A stretch of DNA of 22,500 bases from Halisarca cf. caerulea (GCA_963170055.1 CAUJGJ010000132.1:12501-35000), one strand, 5' to 3'. Positions 1-9,601 are shown, numbered from the stretch's first letter. Numbers and translations are program-made. The notes: a model not told the origin generated them from the sequence alone.

Positions 1-428
1 GAGCACCTGTGACGACAGAATACTTCACTTAACGCGGATTCTGAATTTGTATACGCCCGTATAACAGTTTGAATCACAAGATAACCGTATGACTATTATT
101 ATGTAGGCGCCCAAGTATAATATTTCATTGCTATCTGAACTAAGGTGTGCTATTATAACACTACTGGACATGTCTCACATCCGAACACTATTGCTGTATA
201 TTACACTGATATCAACATAAGCTTCATTATAGACAGAAATTTGTTATAGCAGTGTTTGTTATAAGTGTGCACCACCGTATTAGGTTGTCCAGTCCTACAA
301 TTTAGTCAAGGTAGGTCTCCAGTGTATTATTACAGTATATGTTTCCTTGTTTTACATGTATGTATTCACTGTTTTCTATGTGATGCTACTAGATTTGATA
401 CAGTATGTTGCATTTGCTTTCCCCTCAG
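1..428 (+). other. 5' flank / intron 3' part of copy A
   Basis: No exon was recognised here. The segment ends in a pyrimidine-rich tract and acceptor (tttgctttcccctcag, AG at 427-428). The reading frame that runs back through it to 347 has no ATG in a good context and reads through this acceptor, so I treat it as intron. Since the next exon starts in phase 1, at least one upstream exon must lie to the left of the window. By analogy with copy B it would be an EGF-like exon. Confidence 0.6.
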
Positions 429-3400
429 TGTTCAATGTTGGTGAGATTCCTGAGAACACACAACCAGTTAACACGGATTTTCTCAACACCATCAAAGATG
501 GCCTGCAGAAATGCCTCGCGGGATCAATATGCTCCTGTATCAATGACTTGTTCATAGCTATTGCTGATCTTGGGTTTAGCCAGGATCTAGTGCAACATGA
601 ACAACAGCGCTTTTCTATCACCTTCTCTATTGACCAACAACAGGCCATCAGTGACTTCATTCTGGCTGTCTTTGGTGCTGATTCCACCATTGCCCTGCCC
701 GTTACGGCTAATCTTCAAACAATGGCCTACAACTGTACAAATCAAGAACTGTTTGTTGAAACAGTCCAAGCTGGAGGAGAACTGGTTGTATTTCCAAACA
801 TTCTGACTCTTGTTGACATCAACCTTCAGGTGGCCATTTCTAGCATAACCACTTCACCCCAGTTGGAATCCCTGAAGCTGGTCGGTACTGTCATTTTGGG
901 AGACATTGAGTTTTCAACCTTCATCGAAACCAAAGATCCAGATATATGGTACTTTGGGGCTACTCTTGAGGGAGACGGTGGGAAAGGTGTTATAGAAAAT
1001 GGAGAAATCAACTTGTTCAATTTCATCTCAAGTGTATTTGATGTGGAGCTACCTAGCGAGCCATTTGGAGACTTGGTCACAATCAGCAATGTTGCTCTAA
1101 ATGGACGAATGAACATTTCAGCAAACTTTGACCTCATCCTTATCATTGAAGCTACTATCCACATTGGTGAATGGTATGATGATCGTGTGTGTGTCATCCT
1201 CCACCAAACTCTCCAGCAATCAGGAAGGTCACCACCTGAACTGGCATTCTTGACAGGTTGTGACTCATTTGGATCTGGTGAGGGTTTGTCCCTTTCTGAA
1301 TTAGTTCAAGGCTTGACAGATATTGACATCAGCAGTGTTCCCTTCTTCGGTTCTCTTGAGCTTCCCGAGTTTCACATTGTCTACACCACACCGAACTTTG
1401 ATCTTGTTGGATCAGATTTTGGAGATCTAGAGCTGCCAGACTTTGGTGATCTTAGTATTGGTGGAATTTCCGGATTCCAGTTCAACTTCAATTTCCATAT
1501 TGATAGTCTTGGTCTGTCATTTCCATGGAGTATTGCCCGCTCCAACGGAAGCATGAAGTTCAAACCACAGTCACTACTGGAAGGGTTCAGCTTATCAGAT
1601 GTACTTGGAGCCATATCCAGTGCCGTTAGTCTTCCAGATGTTGATGTCATCAATTCAGCCCTGGACGGCATCATTCTAACCAACCTTGATTTGGATGTGG
1701 AGGGAAAGACGTTTGCCCTTGGAATTGAAGTACCTGATGCCATCACAATCTTCTTCGATGATCTTCAAGTTATCGGTCTTGTTCTAGATTTTGAGCTAAC
1801 CTGGGAGGGTGGGATCTCCTTCAACACACTGAATATGGAAGGGACTCTGCAAATTGGTAGTCAGAGTTTTGTGACCAGCATCAACTTGGAAGATATGAGG
1901 TACACATTGAGTGCATGTGCTCCAGATTTTGATGGAGGAATTGGAGGCATTGCATCTGCCCTATCCTCAAGTCTGTCTGATTCAGTAGCAGTCAGCACAT
2001 TTGGATTTGATACCATTGGTCTCAACTCACCGTGTATTGATGTAGCATTCACAGCAGGCCAGTTCCCAGAATACATGTGCTTTACTGCTGATTTGTTCAG
2101 GAGCGATTTTGCTGAAGTAGGTCTGAGTGCTTGTATAACCCAGGAGAGGAAGTGGGTGTTTGCATTGGAGGTTCGTGAATTCGTTCTCGCAACCCTTCTT
2201 GAGGAGATCATCGGGAGTGCTGGTAGGCAAGTGGCATTCTTCAATCAGCAGCTAGACACCGCCATCATTGTTTCACCAATGTCAGTGGATGGTCTTCCAT
2301 TGCGAGGAGGATTGATTGAGGAGATTGACAGCATCTTACAGGGAACAACCATATTGGCACGTTCTAGTTGGCCTGAAAATTGTGACTCTGATGCATTTTG
2401 TTCAGTTGCTAGAGGACTGCTTGGAGAAGACTCATCATTTGATCTTTTGGTACACATTTTAGGTAAAACAGTGACTGTTGAAGCCAGTGTAGCCAACTTC
2501 ATGCTTGGTTCCTTCACTCTGTCGTCTGCCTCCATTGAGATGACATTTTCCCCCACTATATTCTCACTTGGAATAGCTGCTGAGATGGAGATCAGTGATC
2601 CACCTATTACTCTTGTTGGAGCGTTTAGACTGAATTTCCCCCAAGCTTCACTCTCACTGGAAATGTCCATGACTGGATGTTGGGAGAATGCATTTGGCAT
2701 CAGTATTCTGGACATTTGTGATTTCTTCATATCAGTGACAATCACTCCTGGTTCGGCACTCCCAGGTGTAGCCTTCGGTGTTACTGTGAAGATAGGTGAG
2801 GAAAGTTGTTATGTACTTGAAGCTACAGGATTCTTCAGCATAAACCCCAACAATCCTACAGACAACTACTTCTATGTCAGCATTGGTTCTCTGACCTTCC
2901 AGAGAGTAGTGGACCTGTTCTGTGTTGACCTTACCCTTCCAAGTTTCCTTGGAGATACTGGATTCCCAGAGGGGTTCACCACTTCTTATGCCAGTGTGGA
3001 ACATGTACTCCCTGACTTAGGCATCACTATACCAGCTGGGTTCTACTTTGATGGTGTAATCAACATCTTTGGACTGGTTGTAGACTGTGAAATGGTCCTG
3101 AATCCACCAGAACTCATTGACATCTATGCAAGATTGTATCCCCTAACCATGGGAGGTGGACTTCTGAAGTTGTATGAATCCCGTGAAGTTACCGACAGAG
3201 GGCCGTTCCTCCATGTGGTTGTCCAATCCAACCCTCAGGTGTTCACAGCAGAGGCTTCAGGATATGTTAGTGTTCTTGGAATAGAGATAGAAGCCATGTT
3301 GTCTGTGTCAGATTCTGGCTACGAGATCAGCATCTACGGTAACATATTTGGAGTTCTTGAGGCAGAACTGATGATAAAGGCATCCATTGGTAATGTTCTG

Positions 3401-3683
3401 GATGCATCTTACAGTGTTGCGGGTAAAATCAGCACAACCATTCAGCAGGACATCCAAGATGCTGTTGTTGGCCTCATTGATAGTGCTGGTAAAGCAGCAG
3501 ATGAAGCGTTTTCAGAAGCCAAAGCTGACCTGGATGCAGCACAGGCTGATTTTGATGCAGCAGTGGAAACCCTTCAAGAAGCACAGGCAGATGTGGCAGA
3601 TGCCAGAAATGAGGTCAATTCTCTTCGAAGTGAGATTAGAGGTCTAAGGGATGACCTTTGTGAAATACGATCTTGTCCTGATA
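429..3683 (+). CDS. Copy A, large exon: beta-rich secreted ectodomain plus coiled coil (partial gene, 5' end outside)
   Basis: This is a single uninterrupted 3255-nt exon encoding about 1085 residues. It starts after the acceptor at 427-428 in phase 1 (TG|TTC) and ends at donor GTAAGT (3684) in phase 1 (GAT A|). An N-terminal Cys cluster (KCLAGSICSCIND) is followed by about 980 residues of alternating hydrophobic strands with loosely repeated units (for example MEGTLQIGSQSF and TCWENAF-like TGCWENAFGISILDICDF near residue 750). The last 60 residues or so form an Ala/Asp/Glu/Arg-rich coiled coil with RSEIRGLRDDLCEIRSC. It is probably extracellular, since EGF modules precede the same exon in copy B. 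By eye it is about 94% identical in protein to copy B, with no gaps. From memory it resembles unnamed large secreted proteins of marine invertebrates. No enzyme motif was seen and the function is unknown. Long open frames on the opposite strand are shadows. Confidence 0.92.
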
Positions 3684-4463
3684 GTAAGTTGGCATGAGGT
3701 GCTTTGTTGTATGCATGTATAGGTACGTATATACCGATACCTGCTTCCAATTAAGGATTGTGGTACATTAGTCAAGGATGCATTGTAGTTGTACCTGTAT
3801 ACGTACATAGGTAGTTGGTGATACCTACTGATGTGCAATGCATAGCTATCATTGTATGAAGTATCATCATCCATGTACTTATGCAAATGATTGTAGTCCG
3901 CAGGGATATTCAATGCTGGAAATGTCTTGTCAGTAGTAACCGAGGAACTATGCAAAATGTACCATGTATTCCTATAATTTTTAATTGGACGGAGCAAATT
4001 TCAGACCCAGGTCTGCAATTTGAGATACACTAATAATTGATAGTTGAACCTCGCTAAAACCATAGACACCGGCTCTATACTACCCCATGTAGTATAGAGT
4101 GACTATGCTAAAACAAACTTTTATATTAGGGGACCCACCAAATTGGGACAATATTATGGAATATGTATTCCATAACAGTCAGTGACTGTAAATTAAACTT
4201 GCATTTTCCAACAATATTTTTCTTCAATTACCATGCATGCGTGGGGATTTGGTATTGTTCCTCTACACCATACACCATACAATACAACTATATACTCAGG
4301 TATGCACTAACGAGTTGTCAAGCAAGTTTTTAGATCATTCTATAATTCCTGTATGGAATGTTGTTATCTTTGAACATTATAACATTCTGCCTTGCATTAT
4401 AGATATAAATTATAATTATTATATTGAATTGATAAAGTACTGTGGATGTTTATATTTTTACAG
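3684..4463 (+). other. Copy A intron 1 (780 nt)
   Basis: Donor GTAAGT is at 3684 and acceptor tatatttttacag ends at 4463. The intron is AT-rich. Beyond the last ~15 nt before the acceptor (also ...atatttttacag in copy B) I see no similarity to the 397-nt intron at the same place in copy B. It contains a perfect 11-bp stem hairpin at 4073-4099. No ORF is worth reporting. Confidence 0.8.
4073..4099. repeat. Perfect inverted repeat, 11-bp stem, 5-nt loop
   Basis: CTCTATACTAC and GTAGTATAGAG flank a cccat loop, inside intron 1 of copy A. The preceding text (gttgaacctcgctaaaac) resembles a worn end of the GGAACCT-type MITEs found elsewhere in the window, so this may be the remains of such an element. 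It is not a Rho-independent terminator: the context is an intron in eukaryotic DNA. Confidence 0.5.
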
Positions 4464-5055
4464 TATGCGTCCCATTCCTGTGTGGATGTGGCTGTGAAGT
4501 CAGAGCCTGGGGGGCATGTGTCATTCCGTGTTTGGAGTTTAGCAGTTGCTGTTTCAAGATCCCTGACCCAATCTGTCTACTGGAGAATTTAGCGTGTTAT
4601 ATTCTGAAAGGAATAATTGAGATTGCAATACTTGTAGCTGAAGCAGCTCTCCTCATAGCTGAGGGAGTCCTTGCAGCTGTTGAGGGAGTTATATATGGAC
4701 TGACTGTAATTGTGGACAATGCGCGTTTTGTGTTGGATGTAGCTAAAGGAATAGTTACAGCTGTGCAAGCAACTGTATCAGTGGGACTGGCTGCTCTCAA
4801 GGCTGTTACTGAATTCCTTCTGACTGGAATCATCAACATCAAGGAGATCGGATTCGATGTTCACCTGTCAGCTTTCTCTCATGGAAGCATCTCAGCTTAT
4901 GTGGAGGCCAGTTTCTTTGGTTCTGATCCAGTTAGACTTGAGGTAACCCTCCCCATAATCAATCCTCTTGCTATTGTGAAAGATCTTGCAGAAAGGGCCA
5001 TTCCGGGATTGGGACGAAAGAAGAGGAGTATCACAAGCAGGGAAAAGGTCATGTG
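4464..5055 (+). CDS. Copy A, second shared exon: Cys-rich knot, amphipathic helix, beta module, furin-like site
   Basis: This 592-nt exon follows acceptor tttttacag (4461-4463). Phase 1 entry completes codon A+TA, giving CVPFLCGCGCEVRAW. In order it encodes: (1) a cysteine-rich segment with about 13 Cys, including CGCGC, SSCC and PDPICLLEN; (2) about 85 residues rich in Ala, Val, Ile, Leu and Glu with few breakers (EAALLIAEGVLAAVEGV), which would suit a long amphipathic helix; (3) a short strand-rich module (IGFDVHLSAFSHGSISAYVE, FFGSDPVRLEVTL); (4) GLGRKKR, a furin-type basic site; and (5) SITSREKVMW. I end the exon at 5055 because ATGTG|GTGAGT is a strong donor in both copies, and exon 7319-7376 continues the frame. 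If not spliced, TGA at 5057-5059 ends the protein directly after the Trp. It is about 89% identical to copy B by eye. Confidence 0.9.
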
Positions 5056-5896
5056 GTGAGTTATACTGTAACAATTACTCTTGTATGAATGTGTAGTTGA
5101 CCAGATTGAATGTATTGACCACAATAGCAATATTAATGTTGTGTGAATATTTGCCCCCGTGATGGTCCATTTTTCTTAGACAAATACGATTAAGTTAAAC
5201 CTTAACTCAGGATATGTTACAACTACACAGGGTACATTGCATAACTGCCCATTGCTTGCAGTTTGTACGCGGCTGTTGGTAGTTTGGAAGTTCATGCATT
5301 GCAGTTGTTTTTAGCGCATCATTATAATTGAGAGTCCTTCGGATGACGTTAAAAATTCCATGCATGGATCAACAGAATGGGCGGAGCCATCAAATTTTAT
5401 ATCATTGTGCCTACATATGTGAGAAACGTCATGGAGTTGTCTTTAAGTTTTCTAAGGTTGAAGGACTGTTCACCACATGTGAACATTCTGGCCTTCTATA
5501 GTACTTTGGCGTACTAAAAATTATCTTCCTTTAAGAAATGCACCATACGCCGTATGTGCCCTACTTCTGGAACGTCGTCAAAATACCATACGCCATATGC
5601 GCCCTGATCGCAATGCAAATTTAGATCGTCTTTTCCCCTGTTACTTTCTATAGTAACCCGGTCGAACATTACATCATTGGAAAGGCTAAAGATAGGGCTA
5701 TCTAATGATGTATAGAACATGTTGCTGCTAATGCAAAATTTTCGAGCAAATCGATCTCAAAGAACGCACTCAAATTTATCGGACGAACATTGACCAATGA
5801 TTAAGATAACATGCAAATACACAATCTGCAAAGGCAAAAGATACAAAACATAAGAAGTACTGATAGTAACAAATGATAGTAGTCCTGTTAGAGCTT

Positions 5897-6350
5897 TCAG
5901 AAAAGGAGAAAACTGTTCTTCCGTGGAGATAAAAGCCAGTTGTCAACTCTTCGCTGCAGCCAAATTTCACCGGATTGAGAGCCCCAAATGGAGTTTTCAA
6001 GTCCCAAAAGCATCAAGGAGTATTGTTTGTGTTCTGAAAAGGACCTTGGGACTGATTCGAGAAGAGCAACTACCGTTTTCCACAAGGCCGAATTGTTGAC
6101 TCGCCTACATCGTTCTTCTCTTTCTACTAGCTCTCGGCACGAAGCTTTCTTCCAAGAATAATCACAGTACAGCTGTTGTCCTTCATCCAGGGAATCATCA
6201 GACAGCTCTATTGGGTAAGGCAAGTCTTTACAAACTTGTTCGAACTGAGGATATCAATGGGCATCACAGCGGCCGATAACTGTAACTTTACGGCTTCTGC
6301 ATTTTCTGAAAACACTGTAAACCCCTTCTCTGACTTGATATCTGTAATCC
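5897..6350 (-). pseudogene. Unrecognised decayed ORF, probably element-derived
   Basis: One - strand frame is open from about 6250 to 5897 and contains LSDDSLDEGQQLYCDYSWKK. A second - strand frame, open from about 6350 to 6205, contains KGFTVFSENAEAVKLQLSA and ends where the first becomes coding-like, as expected from a single frame disruption near 6205-6250. Composition is less AT-rich than the surrounding intron. I do not recognise the family and see no catalytic or zinc-binding pattern. It lies inside intron 2 of copy A on the opposite strand, which suggests an old insertion. The overlapping + strand frame at 6176-6631 looks like a shadow. Confidence 0.25.
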
Positions 6351-6637
6351 TTGGCTTTCAAAGTGTAAAGGAACACAACTTAGTAATATACAAAGCTATT
6401 CAAAAAAGAGTTACAACGAAAAATCGAATTCTCTCTACTAAAGATACGAGGCGCTTGAAGGTGTCAATTCTCGTGGTATTTAGAATGGGGTGTCTTTTTT
6501 ACTTCCAGTTTCTTATGGTGCAAGATGTGTTAAGAAACAGTTACCATTTTTGTTATAGCTTCAATGTAAAGCAGCTATCTAAAATATGTGCTATTTTTAT
6601 CTATAGCATAATCCGCACCCATACCTATTAGTAAGTA

Positions 6638-6813
6638 CAGTGGAACCTGTCTATTGTGATCACTGTGTAATGCAGCCACCTGTCTATACCAGCCACTAAT
6701 TCTTCTCCGGATCAGCAGTAATGTATGGTATTCTACCTCATTAAAGCAGCCACCTGTCTATAACAGCCAAAAAATTTTGCCCCAATGATGACCGCAATAG
6801 ACAGGTTCCACTG
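6638..6813. mobile_element. MITE, pogo/Tc1-mariner-like, 176 bp
   Basis: Terminal inverted repeats CAGTGGAACCTGTCTATTG and CAATAGACAGGTTCCACTG match along all 19 bases. A TA dinucleotide flanks each end (6636-6637 and 6814-6815), as expected for a Tc1/mariner target-site duplication. The CAGTGGAACCT start is typical of pogo/Tigger-type ends (family knowledge). Inside are two direct copies of GCAGCCACCTGTCTATA (near 6672 and 6747). There is no transposase, so the element is non-autonomous. It lies in intron 2 of copy A. Confidence 0.8.
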
Positions 6814-7112
6814 TATTTGATCAACCTTTTCAGTGACGTCAAGTTTGGCATTTTTCTCATGGACATTTACAATAATTACACTCTGTGTATGATGTACGTA
6901 GATGACTACATTACATCCATCTGTCCCCACAAGTGCACTGTGCACAGTTAATTTCAAATTGACTTTATATGATTAAATTACCCCTACCAATAAATTCCCT
7001 TTGGGCAACCTAAAAGCAAATGGAAGCAGGTGTTTTGTGGCCTTATAATATGCACTATGGTGGTGATTTCTCTGGAAACAGTAATAATCATTAAATGGAA
7101 GATCACGCATGT

Positions 7113-7137
7113 ACACACACACACACACACACACACA

Positions 7138-7191
<54 letters not shown>
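7113..7191 (+). repeat. (CA)n microsatellite with CG-interrupted centre
   Basis: This is a run of about 79 bases of CA interrupted by a (GCAC)n block at 7138-7156. In the transcript of copy A it reads as CA and lies about 127 nt upstream of the final acceptor. The last intron of copy B also carries a CA run in transcript sense before its final exon. The apparent ORFs over this tract are low-complexity artefacts. Confidence 0.95.
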
Positions 7192-7195
<4 letters not shown>

Positions 7196-7318
7196 TATGT
7201 TTGCTGCCGAGTTATATAAATGTGGTTTGATATAGATTTGTAAAGAATTAAGACTTCAATAATTCTCCTTGGCAATGCCTGTGAATTATGATTTTTCCAA
7301 TGCTCACTCATTCCTTAG

Positions 7319-7376
7319 GCTGGCAAACCGATTCAAGACCCTTGGGACTATTTATCCCGCAACTTGGACTATGTAG
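7319..7376 (+). CDS. Copy A, final micro-exon encoding the true C-terminus
   Basis: Acceptor cattccttag ends at 7318. The first G completes the TG|G (Trp) codon left open by exon 2. It then reads LANRFKTLGTIYPATWTM and stops at TAG 7374-7376. Support comes from copy B, where the sequence after acceptor cacttggttag reads LAKRFKTLGTIYPS and stops, in the same phase and the same position in gene order. The surrounding intron sequences are not alike, so shared coding sequence is the best explanation. No AATAAA was seen in the next ~150 nt. Confidence 0.75.
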
Positions 7377-7676
7377 CAGGAATGAATGGTCTCACAAGAT
7401 TCCACAACAAGCATATATTGGACAGATTATAAACTGATAGGCAATAGTATATCAAAATATTGTAATCTTTATATTATCTGGCAATCAAATGAAGTTTATC
7501 TCTAGCAAAGTCCAAAGGTCAAATGAATGTCTGCATGCATAATAATGTATGCCCATTAGATTATTGCATGTAATATATTTGCACATTTATAATAATATTG
7601 TTATATATGTGGTATACTGTACATATTATAATAATATTATGCATGCATGTATACCTTATATCCCTTTATCGTGGAT

Positions 7677-7698
7677 GAGCCACTATATATAGTGGCTC
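7677..7698. repeat. Perfect 22-bp palindrome
   Basis: GAGCCACTATATATAGTGGCTC equals its own reverse complement. A shorter relative lies 60 bp to the right, and both are preceded by tcgtgga. It could be an element end, a protein-binding site, or a cruciform-prone sequence; no choice is possible from the sequence. Confidence 0.8.
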
Positions 7699-7759
7699 GC
7701 GCGTGACCAATCCCTGTTGTGGGCTAAATAGTGAAATTGCGTAACCGTAGTCGTGGAAA

Positions 7760-7775
7760 AGCCACTATAGTGGCT
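7760..7775. repeat. Perfect 16-bp palindrome related to the one at 7677
   Basis: AGCCACTATAGTGGCT is the same palindrome as at 7677-7698 with a shorter TA core, and it has the same left context (tcgtgga). Confidence 0.8.
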
Positions 7776-9276
7776 CCTTCTTTTTCAAGCATTTTCGAAG
7801 CGAATTCCATTGCTCTCGGCACATTTAACAGTTTTAAAGCTCCCCAAGCTTATAAGAAACACAAATGAATACTTAACTAAAGGAAATTTCCGCACACTAA
7901 CTTTGAATAGATCGAAATCTAAGGGTATAAAAGTTCCGTCGACGGGTGAAAATACTCACTGTTCGAACAGCTTACTTTCACCACAGAAACCTTCCAGAAG
8001 TAGCGCAAATCCACTGTGGGATACGAAACAAGCCCTAAATGAATAGTTCGTCCAATTTCAGCTGAAGGTAAAGCCCTGGCACTTGAGGAAGCGAGTAAGG
8101 AAACTGTCGTGCGAATTCCGTCGAACGATGGAATTTCTTCCTGATGTTTGGCATCATTTCGAAGGATTACTCTTCAGAGGGTACGAAGAGGTACAGTTGC
8201 AAGCAGTAACAAGGTGCAAGAGCTTGTAACTCTTCGTTTTCGCCAAGAAGCTCTATTCGACGAACCAAATTCTTCGTAAAACATTGCATAATTCCGCATA
8301 TCATTGCATAATCGCCGCATAACACAGTATTTCAGATCTTTTTTGTACTATTTTCTATTTGTTATAACTGCGTTGTAATGTGCACCACAGCTCTTGAATT
8401 GCTGGCATGTGCCCTTATCACCACACGTAGTCTGCATATAAAATTTGAACAAATTTCGCTGAGATACACTGATTTCCCACAACTACTATAGACCTCATAA
8501 TCTACGTGTGTTTATCAAGTTCATTATTATAATAAAGCACACTTATGAAATTTTAATGCATGACGATATAAACTTGTCTATTTGTAGCATTACTATCTGC
8601 ATGATCAAGGAGACCATACACTGGCCATCTGCTGACAAAGTATGTACAAAATTGTAGTGGTGCAGTACAATATAATAAGAAGCCTTGCTATAGATTTCAA
8701 TAATCTATACATAATTATAATCAATTATAATTGCATATATAATGTTATTATGACACTCGTGGTATAATGCTGATCATGTGTACGAGGACTGTAGTATCAC
8801 ACATACATCACAATACAAGGAATGTACATGCATTGCAACTGCAAGTATGCCCACCTTAAATTAATATACCAAAAATATGTCCATTATTGACAAGGATGTC
8901 CACATTCTTCAATTATGCATGCTTAGAGCCCTCCATGTTAAACAAATTCAATGGAATCATGTTTTCCACTCGTGCAATGTGAAATAATTATTAGTATATC
9001 ATACTATTTCATGCTTGATTCATTAATTCAGTGATTCAGAAATTGTGGTTTCAAAGTCTGAAAATAACCAGTTCACTACTCTTGTAGTATTGTATACACA
9101 AGAAACAGACAAGCAACATGATCTCTGCCTCAATGATCATTATAATAATATTAAACACAATTATAAATTACGTGTTGCACTTCACATAATACTCTGTAGA
9201 CTCAGTGGGTCATACTAGCACTGTTAGTCCAGCATAAAATCCACCATATGTAATACAATAAAATTATTGTTATTCA

Positions 9277-9282
9277 TTTAAT
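9277..9282 (-). promoter_or_regulatory. Possible poly(A) signal of copy B (ATTAAA)
   Basis: ATTAAA on the - strand lies about 48 nt past the proposed TAG stop of copy B (9332-9330). It is the common variant of AATAAA, but this AT-rich DNA would contain such hexamers by chance. Confidence 0.2.
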
Positions 9283-9329
9283 TGTCCATTATCCGAGATG
9301 AATTTCCGTAAATCACTTGCTGGCGGTTG

Positions 9330-9375
9330 CTACGAGGGATAAATGGTTCCAAGAGTCTTGAATCGTTTGGCAAGC
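9330..9375 (-). CDS. Copy B, final micro-exon encoding the true C-terminus
   Basis: On the - strand, acceptor cacttggttag ends at 9376. The first G completes the Trp codon left open by exon 10416-9825. It then reads LAKRFKTLGTIYPS and stops at TAG (9332-9330). It matches the last exon of copy A in phase, position and sequence (RFKTLGTIYP shared), although B stops four residues earlier. A KR dibasic pair is visible where A has NR. Confidence 0.75.
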
Positions 9376-9547
9376 CTAACCAAGTGTAATGAGAATAAGT
9401 TTACAATGGTGTAATCTTTAATAATTATAGATAATACAATCTTGTATTGCGACATGGTAAAGGGAGTGGACGTCGGGATGCATATGACTGAATGCATGTG
9501 TATGTGTTTGCAGTTGTGTGTGTGTGTTTGTTTTTTGGTTTTTTTTG

Positions 9548-9601
<54 letters not shown>

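Larger units (their letters stand above)
429..5055 (+). repeat. Left arm of a large inverted gene duplication (copy A)
   Basis: The exonic parts of this arm (429-3683 and 4464-5055) pair with 14068-10814 and 10416-9825 in inverted orientation without gaps. The intron between them does not align. The small final exons (7319-7376 and 9375-9330) extend the homology as an isolated block. Nothing upstream of 429 or 14068 aligns. Confidence 0.9.
5056..7318 (+). other. Copy A intron 2 (2263 nt)
   Basis: Donor GTGAGT is at 5056 and acceptor cattccttag ends at 7318. The matching intron in copy B is only 449 nt. The excess includes a TA-flanked MITE (6638-6813) and a GC-richer block, about 5880-6480, with a decayed ORF on the - strand. 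Two near-copies of a near-palindromic word (ccatacgccgtatg near 5542 and ccatacgccatatg near 5586) are also present. A CA microsatellite lies about 130 nt before the acceptor. Confidence 0.65.
7377..9329. other. Spacer between the two convergent gene ends
   Basis: Nearly 2 kb separates the two stop codons and would contain both 3' UTRs. It is AT-rich, with many ATTATAATAATATTAT-like and GCATGCATG words, two related palindromes (7677-7698 and 7760-7775), and a less AT-rich block at about 7735-8310. The 78-codon + strand frame at 7810-8046 starts with ATG or a near-start but matches nothing I know and has no splice context. I do not call it a gene. Confidence 0.6.

Noticed and set aside
347..428. 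Extension of copy A reading frame upstream with hydrophobic residues, which could pass as a signal peptide
   Set aside because: It ends in a pyrimidine tract and cag acceptor exactly where similarity to copy B starts. The hydrophobic run comes from translating T-rich intron sequence.
826..2745. Long antisense open frames opposite the large exon, also present opposite copy B (11493-13671)
   Set aside because: They share one antisense frame, have no splice or start context, and are explained by codon composition of the sense strand. Conservation follows from conservation of the sense gene.
5057..5059. TGA as the end of copy A
   Set aside because: It lies inside a GTGAGT donor conserved in both copies, and a matching in-frame last exon exists. 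It remains possible as a retained-intron isoform.
7810..8046. 78-codon + strand ORF in the spacer
   Set aside because: No recognisable motif, no homologous segment elsewhere in the window, and of a length expected by chance in this less AT-rich block.
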